This document shows positions 11,401-22,800 of a stretch of 64,000 bases of DNA, one piece after another. The DNA comes from Bugula neritina. Its lineage: Eukaryota; Bryozoa; Gymnolaemata; Cheilostomatida; Bugulidae. The position numbers and the translations under genes are program-made. Position 1 is the stretch's first letter, and the number at the start of each line of letters is the position of its first letter. The stretch is taken from positions 496,001 through 560,000 of the forward strand of contig OZ037771.1 of the NCBI GenBank assembly GCA_964035545.1, written 5' to 3'. The notes under the pieces are model-generated. The model worked only from the letters and a program-made list of their open reading frames with translations. It did not search any database and was not told the DNA's origin.

Positions 11401-13217
11401 ATGTAACAGCTTATAGCAGTTACTAAGTTTATGCTATGCTTGTAACCATGACGATAAAAGAGAGAACCAACTTACCTAGCATCTCCAGAAGGTACATTTC
11501 TGAGAGAATTTAGAAGAGTTGGTCTGGCAGCCGGAGTTGTAGGTGTGATTGCTGCCGGGATGTCCTTGAATGAGAGAACACTCTGTAATACATAATATAA
11601 ACAGTATAGGCAGTATAGACAGTGTATACAGTATAGACAGTATAAACAATATAGACAGTATAGACAGTATACACAGTAATACAGTATATATAGATAGTAT
11701 ATATAATACACAGTGAATACCTTAGGTTTAGAGAGAACAGGATCGCCAACGCCGTAGGTACCACCTCTACCACGATGCTGCATCTCCTCCTCAGCCAGTC
11801 TGAGTATGGCCTGGTGGACAACCAGGTCAAACCTGTCAGCCATCGTCTTGTTCGGCCACCGAATACAGAAAGACACGAGTTTTGGTTGCTGAGTGGACTG
11901 GTCGATGTTAGTCCAGCGAATCATATTCCTTGAGGTATCTCTGTAAGAAAGAGTGTGATTGGCTACATTCACCAGCTAATCAGATGTCTGAATGATGAGA
12001 ACGTAGAGAATGTTCTCTGCAGCTACTCAGCATAAAGTCTATAATCATTCATAAGAATCTAAATGAAGAATATCCCAGAGTAGCAACTTGAGCATCACCT
12101 GGAGACCTGCAGATATCACCTGGAGACCTGCAGATATCACCTGGAGACCTGCAGATATCACTTGGAGACCTGCAGATATCACCAGGAGACCTGCAGATAT
12201 CACCAGATAAAGCCGTACCTCTGAAACTCTGTTTTACGGGAAACACTCTGGTTGATGAGGAGGTCTCCGTTGGAGTTCTTCATGTACAGCCGGTAGTCCA
12301 GTGGCTTAGAGTTGAGAACAACAATGAGGTCTCCAGCACCACACGACTGTAGAATATGACAGATACAATGACCTCTACAGCACCACATGACTGTAGAATA
12401 TGGCAGATACAATGACCTCTACAGTACCACACGACTGTAGAATATGACAGATACAATGACCTCTACAGCACCACACGACTGTAGAACATGGCAGATACAA
12501 TGACCTCTGCAGGACCCTGAAGTAACTCACCTTCCAGACGTGGTTGTGCTGATAGACGAACAACTCACAGTGTCCGTTGAACACAGTAGCATTGGAGTCA
12601 AAAGGATTGTCGAACCAGTCCAACAGCCACCCGTAACCTAAGGACCTAGCTGAGAGATAAAACACAGACTACAGCTGAGTTATATATAATACGTCAACAC
12701 TACACATTAATAGTTACTAGTTATATATATAGTTACAAGTTATATATAGTTACTAGTTATATATAGTTACAAGTTATATATAGTTACTAGTTATATATAG
12801 TTACTAGTTATATATAGTTACTAGTTATATATATAGTTACAAGTTATATATAGTTACAAGTTATATATAGTTACAAGTTATATACTGTAGACTAAGTTAC
12901 TTACCCAGAGTAGCCTTGTGTCTCCAAATACCAACCGATACTTGCACAGTGAGCACAAACACCCCAAGATACACGAAATTCACAAACAGATTCTCAACAC
13001 TAAAGAGGTAGTTCAGCAGACCAACAACTTTCAATATGAAGTGAGGACTCTCCATATTGCCTACAAGCCAGATGGCTGCATAGCCACATGGCAGTACAGC
13101 TGTGATAGGGAAGGGCGTAGCCTCTCGGTGCCCGCATATCAGGAACTTAGTGAGTAAGAACTCAGCCACTGGAATTACACTTAGTATTGTCAACAGATCC
13201 AACAGGCTAAGCTGCAT
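2453..13217 (-). CDS. Unrecognised 988-aa membrane protein with a RanBP1-like domain
   Basis: Exons (5'->3', minus): 13217-12905, 12649-12531, 12346-12219, 11940-11721, 11582-11476, 11321-11095, 10901-10815, 10707-10560, 10195-10008, 6364-6137, 5145-4768, 4680-4530, 4148-3700, 2676-2453. All phases agree; total 2967 nt. Residues 1-104 form several hydrophobic segments ([20 protein letters not shown] first). Residues ~120-245 resemble a Ran-binding/PH-like domain: [38 protein letters not shown], then RW...[16 protein letters not shown]. Residues ~296-371 and ~450-512 are Y/G/D-rich repeats such as [20 protein letters not shown] Cys/Pro-rich exon (6364-6137), an 8-residue HQTESRRL-type repeat and a Ser/Lys/Ala-rich tail follow. 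The start is the first ATG of the hydrophobic exon; an upstream exon cannot be excluded. The acceptor of exon 8 (10707) was chosen because it alone keeps the frame open after exon 7. Function unknown. Confidence 0.75.
2880..3690. repeat. Intronic minisatellite, 21-bp unit, about 38 copies
   Basis: Unit tgtatgtcactatattacta plus c, with swaps of gtca and gaca and of cact and caat. It lies in the last intron of the minus-strand gene and runs almost to the donor at 3699. Its length, a multiple of 3, opens spurious repetitive reading frames on both strands. Confidence 0.95.
4524..4530 (-). promoter_or_regulatory. Non-canonical GC-AG splice donor
   Basis: Exon 4680-4530 ends AAAAAAAG followed by GCAAGT on the minus strand. 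Only this GC donor (phase 2) joins in frame to the next exon at 4148 to give KKRQPSKF. The nearby GT (GTTTGC) would run into a stop at once. AG|GCAAGT is the usual form of a GC-AG intron. Confidence 0.7.
4893..5000 (-). repeat. Coding minisatellite, 24-bp unit, about 4-5 copies
   Basis: Inside the exon 5145-4768 a 24-bp unit encodes HQTESRRL repeated four times, then a diverged HQTDSRHE copy. The array is in frame, so copy changes would alter protein length by 8 residues. Confidence 0.9.
5668..6035. repeat. Intronic minisatellite, 17-bp unit, about 21 copies
   Basis: Unit gtaagtgtgaacagggg / gtatgtgtgaacagggg. It sits in the minus-strand intron between exons 6364-6137 and 5145-4768. Confidence 0.93.
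6459..6673. mobile_element. Non-autonomous hAT-like element (MITE), ~215 bp
   Basis: The left end reads caggggtaggcaact and the right end agttgcccacccctg, an inverted repeat with one mismatch. The CAGGGGTNGGCAA type terminus is familiar from hAT transposons. The interior has no transposase frame. Flanks (tttactat left, ctatatat right) are only roughly alike, so an 8-bp target duplication is not clear. It lies in an intron of the minus-strand gene. Confidence 0.75.
6980..7466. repeat. Three tandem copies of a ~163-bp satellite unit
   Basis: Copies begin near 6988, 7150 and 7313, each with atttagcagg, accatttaatatgcaaaatg and gtcagttgtgttctcctgaa at the same spacing. The third copy is more diverged. 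The unit is far longer than those of the other intronic arrays. No coding content is recognised. Confidence 0.8.
7685..7780 (-). mobile_element. Possible tRNA-like SINE head
   Basis: On the minus strand the stretch has an A-box-like tagcttcagcagtagagg, and about 35 bases later a B-box-like gggttcgactctc, spaced as in a tRNA gene. The acceptor stem does not pair well, so a tRNA-derived SINE or relic is likelier than a working tRNA. Confidence 0.4.
8296..8465. repeat. (AT)n microsatellite
   Basis: About 170 bases of almost pure AT dinucleotide with scattered GT steps, in a large intron of the minus-strand gene. Confidence 0.95.
8740..9960. repeat. (ACTAT)n pentanucleotide array with an inner (CTGCA)n block
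   Basis: About 1.2 kb of period-5 sequence (actatactatact) with regular variants such as acact, actag and gctat. The block 9807-9902 switches to pure ctgca repeats. It ends about 50 bases before exon 10195-10008. All long reading frames in it are artefacts. Confidence 0.95.
11590..11715. repeat. Short intronic repeat, tatagacag-type
   Basis: Loose ~9-10 bp repeats (agtatagac, agtatacac) between exons 11940-11721 and 11582-11476. Confidence 0.8.
12095..12205. repeat. Intronic minisatellite, 21-bp unit, about 5 copies
   Basis: Unit cacctggagacctgcagata plus t. It ends close to the donor of exon 12346-12219. Confidence 0.9.
12330..12512. repeat. 44-bp repeat carrying copies of the exon 3 acceptor
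   Basis: Four copies of a 44-bp unit. On the minus strand each contains attctacag followed by tcgtgtggtgctg or a one-base variant, which is exactly the acceptor and first bases of exon 12346-12219. The copies sit in the intron upstream of the real site. Confidence 0.88.
12707..12890. repeat. Intronic repeat, tagttacaagttatata-type
   Basis: About ten ~17-19 bp copies (tagttactagttatata / tagttacaagttatata), ending next to the donor of the first exon (13217-12905). Confidence 0.9.
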
Positions 13218-13852
13218 CTTACCTTCAGCCACTTCCTTTCACTCGGAATGCAAAACAATCATCTAGCAAATTGCTGTGGCTTCTATGTTGTCATGACAAC
13301 CTCAGTATCATAGCAACAGGCAAAATAATACAAATGATTCCAGTGTTTATGAAAATAAGAATGATTATTACGTCATCAAGTTATAAAATTGTACAGCTAG
13401 ACCTGTCCATGAGACTCCAACAGACCTTTAAATTGACAGAAACAACAAATCCACCTTACGTGTTGACACAGCATACTTTTACTGTAAGCTTTTGAGTGAA
13501 ATAAATATTATTTAAATTTGAGTTCCAAAATATCTTTTTTAAACTTTTGTAGACAATTTGAATAACAGCACAATGTTACCTGGCAACTGTGTGCAAGTCT
13601 ATGTGGTACACAGTCTACCTGGTACACAGTCTACGTGGTACATAGTCTACGTAGTACACAGTCTACGTAGTACACAGTCTATGTAGTACACAGTCTATCT
13701 GGTACCCAGTCTACCTGGTACACAGTCTACGTGGTACACAGTCTACGTAGTACACAGTCTACGTGGTACCCAGTATACTTGGTACACAGTCTATGATAGC
13801 TCTACATAGACTGTGGTCCAACAGAGAGGCGAGTAGGTGAGAGTAAGGGTGG
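13218..13852. other. Gap between two same-strand genes, with a 16-bp repeat
   Basis: This is the 5' flank of the gene starting at 13217 and the 3' flank of the CNG gene. Positions 13590-13795 hold about 13 copies of a 16-bp unit (gtacacagtctacgtg). The remaining ~400 bases show no exon I can support and no clear TATA box. Confidence 0.7.
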
Positions 13853-16800
13853 CTACGTGTCATCTTCGTCTGTCTTTACTTCCTCTATGTCTGTCAGGAG
13901 AATGGGTGCTGCCTGATGGCTGACAGCGGAGTGTGTAGACTGAAAACCAGCATGCGTAGCCTTAGGAGCCTGTGGAGAATATATGGAGGAGCTACTTGGC
14001 CCCTCCTTTAAAGATGCAAAGTCACTTTTTATTATTCTTTCCAATTTGTTCATTTTGGCGGTGAGACTGGAGATCTCAGTGAGAGTTGTGGAGATAAACT
14101 CCCCGACTTGGTTCTCCAGTCGTGTCATGTTCTCTTCCATGGACAGAACTCTGTTGTGGACCAGACTGGACGACCCTGACACAACACAGCAATATGTATG
14201 TGAATAGTCATCAGTTTATGTGTACCTGACTCAGCTAGTACAATACAGTCATCAGTTTATGTGTACCTGACTCAGCCAATGATATGAGAGACTGACGATC
14301 AGCTGGCCTATCAAAAGCATTGAGTTCGTCTGCAATGTTCAGCATATCTCTCCCCCTTTCATACAGCCTCTGCCTTGCCTAGTGTACAAAAAGAGGAAAC
14401 AACTATTAACTGTGTTTAATTTGAGCAGTTCTTACCAAACCCAATAATATTGGATTACATAAATATACTGTTAGTACTACTCACTCACACTGTTAGTACT
14501 ATTCACTGATACTGTTAGTACTATTCACTGATACTGTTAGTACTACTCACTGTTACTGTTAGTACTACTCACTCACACTGTTAGTACTATTCACTGATAC
14601 TGTTAGTACTACTCACTGATACTGTTAGTACTACTCACTCACACTGTTAGTACTATTCACTGATACTGTTAGTACTATTCACTGATACTGTTAGTACTAC
14701 TCACTGATACTGTTAATACTACTTACTACAGGGTAATCCTTCAGAAGAAGCCACAGATCTGATTTACTCAGGATCAGACAGTCGGTGTAGCCCACACTGA
14801 TCACGTCAGCCACTCTTCTGTTTCCAACTCTGCTGCCAGGAATCTCCAGGATGCTCAGTTCCCCGCACACGTCCCCTTGTTTCAGCCTCGTCAGTTCAGA
14901 GCCATCGTCACTTCGAACCTGCATTATGATGATGTTGGTTACGTATTATAATGCTGACTTTCACAATAAGCCACTGGCTCAGATTTCACTTAGTCAGTCA
15001 GTGAGTCAGTGAGTCAGTGAGTCAATCAGTCAGTGCAGACTAGAATATGACTGGCACTCACCGAAAGTATTCCTTGTTTAATGATATACATTTCTCTGCC
15101 AATATCCCCCTTCTTACACACGTAGTCACCAGGACTAAACACCTGTAACTTTAGCTTCAGGACCAACTCGGCCAGCAGGCCTGGCTCACAGTCTTTAAAT
15201 ATGGAGAGTCTGTTGAGAACTTTGAGATTGACGTGCATAACTATTTCAGCTCTGCAACAACATTATACTGTATACTATATAACACACAGTAGACTAACTG
15301 TATATTATATAACACACAGTATACTAACTGTATACTATATAACACACAGTAGACTAACTGTATATTATATAACACACAGTAGAACTAACTGTATACTATA
15401 TAACACACAGTAGACTAACTGTATATTATATAACACACAGTAGAACTAACTGTATACTATATAACACACAGTAGAACTAACTGTATACTATATAACACAG
15501 TAGAACTAACTGTATATTATATAACACACAGTAGAACTAACTGTATACTATATAACACACAGTAGACTAACTGTATATTATATAACACACAGTAGAACTA
15601 ACTGTATACTATATAACACACAGTAGAACTAACTGTATACTATATAACACAGTAGAACTAACTGTATATTATATAACACACAGTAGACTAACTGTATACT
15701 ATATAACACAGTAGAACTAACTGTATATTATATAACACACAGTAGAACTAACTGTATACTATATAACACACAGTAGAACTAACTGTATATTATATAACAC
15801 ACAGTAGAACTAACTGTATATTATATAACACACAGTAGAACTAACTGTATATTATATAACACAGTAGACTAACTGTATATTATATAACACACAGTAGAAC
15901 TAACTGTATACTATATAACATGCTGTGTAAGGCAGCAGCTCTAATGTCAGCATGAGTAGCCCGATACAGCTAATCAAGTGGACTCTAAAGAGAGCATTTC
16001 ATTGATTTAGTAGATATTAATAGAGAGACTGACAGCAGTGGTCTGGATATACCTCAGCTTGTCCGGCAGTGACAGCATGCAGTCCTCATCGTCCACACTC
16101 TCCTTGTTTGTCCACAAATAATCAAACCAGTTGATGACTTTCTTTTCCAGACGAGCACTTACTTTCCTTATCTTCATGTACCTGCAGTTACGTATATATT
16201 ACAGTGTTACGTATATATTACAGTGTTACATATATACTGTGTTATATATATACTGTATTACATATAGACTGTGTTATATATATACTGTGTTACATATATA
16301 TACTGTGTTATATATATACTGTGTTACATACATACTGTGTTACATATATACTGTGTTATATATATAGACTGTGTTAAATATATACTGTATTACATATAGA
16401 CTGTGTTATATATATACTGTGTTACATATATATACTGTGTTATATATATACTGTGTTACATACATACCGTGTTACATATATACTGTGTTATATATATACT
16501 GTGTTATATATAGACTGTGTTACATATATATACTGTGTTATATATAGACTGTGTTACATATATACTGTGTTATATATATACTGTGTTATATATATACTGT
16601 GTTAAATATATACTGTATTACATATAGACTGTGTTATATATATACTGTGTTACATATATATACTGTGTTACATATATATACTGTGGTACATATATACTGT
16701 GTTACATATATACTGTGTTATATATATACTGTGTTATATATAGACTGTGTTACATATATATACTGTGTTATATATAGACTGTGTTACATATATATACTGT

Positions 16801-19800
16801 GTTACATATAGACTGTGTTACATATATACTGTGTTACATATAGACTGTGTTACATATATACTGTGTTACATATATACTGTGTTACATATATACTGTGGTA
16901 CATATATAGACTGTGTTACATATATAGACTGTGGTACATATATACTGTGGTACATATATACTGTGTTACATATATAGACTGTGTTATATATATACTGTGA
17001 TACATATATACTGTGATACATATATACTGTGTTACATATATACTGTGTTATATATTACTGTGGTACATATATACTGTGTTATATATTACTGTGGTACATA
17101 TATACTGTGGTACGTATATATACTGTGTTACATATATACTGTGGTACATATATACTGTGGTACATATATACTGTGTTATATATTACTGTGGTACATATAG
17201 ACTGTGGTATATATATATATACTGTGGTACATACACATGATCAGCCATAAGAATCAATGAATGACCTTAAAATAATCAACTGCATTATTTGAAAAACACG
17301 ACACTTAAAGGTCATTTAACTCAATGTCCTTTTGCTGTCTATTTTTGCGTGCTGCACGTCAATCCTGTAACCTAGCAACAGGTACACAAAAAGAAGGGAG
17401 TTAGGTCACTGCATTGAAGAGCTTCCTGGGTACACACAAGGGAGATAAAACATAGAACTGATAGTCAACTAGGTTAGTAGAATATATGTATATTAATGTA
17501 TCACAGAATTATACTATACCACCCATTGATATTGTGCTTACAGAAACCTTTAACTCACAGTATTACCACTGAGGTAGCCAGGAAACATGTGTATGGAAGG
17601 TCTAATAACTATTAAACTATTCACACTAGAATAGTTTGAGTGATAAACTCGACATGAGATAACGTCACCTTTTCATTCCATCGAGTTTCTGAGTGAAGAC
17701 GCTACGCTCGTGATTCATGTTGGTAATCATGGAGCCCACGTTGCCAACTATCGTAGCAAAGATGAGAACTCCGACAAGGAAGTCGCAGACGACAAATATA
17801 TACTCCACATCTATCTCTGGGTGGGGGGTCTCTCCTGTAGCAGAACAACAATTTATACACACTGACACCTGTCACTGACACCTGTCACATACACTGACAC
17901 CTGTCACATACACCTGTCACATATACTGACACCTGTTGGTACAGACACTGACACCTGCCACATACACCTGTCACATACACTGACACCTGCCACATACACT
18001 GACACCTGCCACATACACTGACACCTGTCACATACACCTGCCACATACACTGACACCTGCCACATACACTGACACCTGTAACATCACCGACACCTGCCAC
18101 ATACACCTGTCACATACACTGACACCTGTCACATACACTGACACCTGTCACATACACTGACACCTGTCACATATACTGACATATGTCACATCACTGAATT
18201 AAAAGAAAACAAGCATCTGTGACATGACTTACCAATGGTGAGCAGTGTGAGAGTAGACCAATAGAAAGAATATATATATTTCCTGCTGAGTCTAGCAGCT
18301 GCATCAGTAGAGTTGGTAGTGTCAGGGTACACCCACCGATCTGAACCAAACCCTATCCATCGACTAAGTAGGTAGTAGAAGCATGCATTCCAGTGGACGA
18401 TTATTAATATATAGAGCACCAGGTTGAGAACACGAAACGCATTCGGGTAGCTATAAATAAACATTAGTCAAGTGCATGTACATGTATATATCAAACCATC
18501 ACCAATAGACTGATTGAACTCATTACTGGCAGCAATGATGTCTCACTTGGTTCTGCGGATAGTCCGGTTGAAGAACTCCCCTAGTCTGTGTAACCTCAGC
18601 AGACGGTTGATACGAACCATGGAGTTGTTAGAGAAGGCAAAGTAGAGGAAGTCGGTGGGCAGGATACTCAGTACATCAAACTTGAACTCCGTCGACGAGA
18701 CGTAATTACGAGCTAGTTTCCTGCTTTCTCTTACAACCATTCCATTTTCAAGAAAACCTATAAAATATAACTAATATAATACCTCAGATAAAACTAACTG
18801 TAATAACAATAGTTGCTGTCACACTATCACTACTGACTGTCACAATATATACTGTCACTATATATACTGTCACTACTTACTGTCACTATATATTGTCACT
18901 ACTATCACTATATTGAGTCACCTGTATTGAGTCTGACCAGCATATCAAGCAGGTAAATAGTGTCACACAGATAGTCTAGGGTGTACCAGGTTGCACTATA
19001 ATCAAGAGCAAGCTGGTCAAACACGGCTCTCGCTATCACAAATATGATGTTGTATAGAATGGCTATAGAGATGACAATGAGCCAGATGTAGTAACCAGCC
19101 ATGGAGGGCTCTATCACAGAGTGTCTCCATCGGTGGAAACAGCAGAACCTGCAGACAAATATGCTTATGATCATTAATAGCGTGAGTGATGTCACAGCTA
19201 GTGTTTATGATGTCACAGCTAGCGTGTGTGATGTCACAGCTAGTGTGTGTGATGTCACAGCTAGCGTGTGTGATATCACAGCTAGCGTGTGTGATGTCAC
19301 AGCTAGTGTGTGTGGTGTCACAGCTAGTGTGTGTGTGTGTGATGTCACAGCTAGTGTGTATGATGTCACAGCTAGTGTGTGTGATGTCACAGTTAGTCAG
19401 TGTGATGTCATAAAGTAGCAGACTGCGCAGGGAACATATTGCGTGGTGAGAGATGCTGATTCAGGTTATACAGTAGAGAGACATACAGCTTGTGATTGCA
19501 GCAGCCGTCCTTGCGTATTCGGCAGCTTGCCGGGGATCTCTGGTCAGCAGAGGTCATCTCTATAGTAGTGGAGAATCTGTGTAACGCCCCGTATTGAGAC
19601 TTTGGTCTTTTAGCAAGCAGTTGCTACAAGTATATTGGATACAGGGCTATATTACGCTGTGCAGTAGTACCATAGCAATATGCCCTGATGCAATGATTAT
19701 TTTAGGAATAAATTGATACAGCCAGAGTATTGGAAAAGATGATTGCAATATATTCAGTATATTAATACAATATATCCAGTATATTAATACAATATATCCA

Positions 19801-22800
19801 GTATATTAATACAATATATCCAGTATATTAATACAATATATCCAGTATATTAATACAATATATCCAGTATATTAATACAATATATCCAGTATATTAATAC
19901 AATATATCCAGTATATTAATACAATATATCCAGTATATTAATACAATATATCCAGTATACTAATACAATATATCCAGTATACTAATACAATAAGACATAA
20001 TATTATTTTACACAGCTTAGTTATATACTATATACACTGCTATAGTTATATACTATATACACTGCTATAGTTATATACTATATACACTGCTATAGTTATA
20101 TACTATATACACTGCTATAGTTATATACTATATACACTGCTATAGTTATATACTATATACACTGCTATAGTTATATACTATATACACTGCTATAGCTATA
20201 TACTATATACACTGCTATAGTTATATACTATATACACTGCTATAGCTATATACTATATACACTGCTATAGTTATATACTATATACACTGCTATAGTTATA
20301 TACTATATACACTGCTATAGCTATATACTATATACACTGCTATAGTTATATACTATATACACTGCTATAGCTATATACTATATACACTGCTATAGTTATA
20401 TACTATATACACTGCTATAGTTATATACTATATACACTGCTATAGCTATATACTATATACACTGCTATAGTTATATACTATATACACTGCTATAGTTATA
20501 TACTATATACACTGCTGTTGCTGCTGGTTTAACACAGAGCCAGATATCGGCAGTTACTGCATACATAAATACATGCTAATTAGCCGAGACTAACTAAACA
20601 TGGCTATAGCTACACATCCTAAGTAAAGCACTAACCAGGCAGGGTGGACAACACAGAGCCCGTAGACACAAGTTGTTCTCATCAACACAGCCTGCAGAAG
20701 AACATTGTGAAGAGGTGTTATCTGCAGCAAGAGCTGCAGTCTGTCCCTCCGCTTTGGGAATAGTTGAGTTGACTCTGTCCGTCTGCTGAAACGCATCAGT
20801 TGGTACGAGTGAGCTAGCTCTTTGAGATATGGTGAACAGTCTGCTGTAAATAGACGCCGTATTACTACACCAGACTCTGCCTTATCACTATACCATGTCG
20901 TATTACTACACCAGACTCTGCCTTATCACTATACCATGTCGTATTACTACACCAGACTCTGCCTTATCACTATACCATGTCGTATTACTACACCAGACTC
21001 TGCCTTATCACTATACCATGTCGTATTACTACACCAGACTCTGCCTTATCACTATACCATGTCGTATTACTACACCAGACTCTGCCTCATTACTACACTA
21101 TGTCGTATTACTACACCATATAGTCATATATGAGTCAAGGAAACACAACATAGTAACCAGCACTTGAAGCAATATGAAAAGCACTAGAGAGCTGGAGTTG
21201 GAAGACACTACAGCTGAGTTAATTAGCTAGTATTCTATACTGAAAGTAAACATATATTAGTGTTGAAATATCTCATCAGCACTAGGGAAACACTGTGAAA
21301 TGTTGAATGCCCTTGTCTACTATCAACTCACGCATATACTGTACTATGAACAAAGTTCAAGAAATAAATTGGTTGTAGCAGCAGAACTTGAAGATGGGTG
21401 AGAGGGGAGGTGTCAGCGTGTCAGCTGTGTACCAAACTTGTTACTTTGTGTCAGCAACCTCAGCTGACAAAACACTACTCCAACATTGACCGGTCAACTA
21501 TGTCATTCCAACAAGAAATTCAATAAACTGCTTTAACAGACTGAAAATGAAATTTTAAATGACGGGTGAATTCAAATACAATATTAATCTCACAAGTCAT
21601 GTGACACAGTAGGTAAACATGAGAAGATTGCGTGGTACTGCAGTATTACACTCACTAAATGACTGTGGTAGCATAATACCGTGGCATAATATAGTACTTA
21701 CACGTCGTGGTTATTGGAAACTGCTGGATGAAAAGCGTAGATTTCAGGATCTTCGTTTTGTGATCCTCTAGACTTGTAACTACAACAAAATGTAGTTAAT
21801 ACAACAGTGTGTAGTTAATACAACAGACTGTAGTTAATACAACAGTGTGTAGTTGATACAACAGTGTGTAGTTGATACAACAGTGTGTAGTTGATACAAC
21901 AGTGTGTAGTTGATACAACAGTGTGTAGTTAATACAATAGTGTGTAGTCAATACAACAGAGTGTAGTTAATACAACAGAGTGTAGTTAATACAACAGTGT
22001 GTAGTTGATACAACAGTGTGTAGTTAATACAATAGTGTGTAGTCAATACAACAGAGTGTAGTTAATACAACAGAGTGTAGTTAATACAACAGTGTGTAGT
22101 TGATACAACAGTGTGTAGTTAATACAATAGTGTGTAGTTAATACAACAATGTGTAGTTAATACAACAGTGTGTAGTTAATACAACAGTGTGTAGTTGATA
22201 CAACAGAGTGTAGTTAATACAACAGTGTGTAGTTAATACAACAGAGTGTAGTTAATACAACTAACACACATGTAACCAAACTGTCTCATAAAACCAAAGA
22301 ATAATATTCACGCAATGCAGTATTGAGTGCAGGATGACGTCCACTGAAAGACACACAACAATGCTAATGTGTAGATACAGTAACTTTTGTGAGCAGAATA
22401 GAATGTTAAAATGTTTGAACTTCTCTCCTAATACCACTTCAGGCTCCTAACAAAATTATGTCGTGTATTTTACTTTACCAATGGTGACTAATTACATGCC
22501 CATTTGTCTATATATACATATGGTAGTTGTCTACACTCTTTAATAATTATTAAAAACTGAAATACTACCCCTAAATTTATATCAATTAGGATTTTAATTC
22601 TATGTTTTTGAGTTAAAACTCTGCAGATGAAACTAACAATGTAAACAAGCAAAACATCAGTGGTTAGACTGTACTCTACTGCACAAACACATCTTAGGAT
22701 GAAGTAAACTCTCCTTACAGGAAATTGAATGCAAGTCTAGTCTTGTAATAAAGATTGTTAAACTAATTTCCATTGATGAAGTTATCCGCGGTATTCCCAG

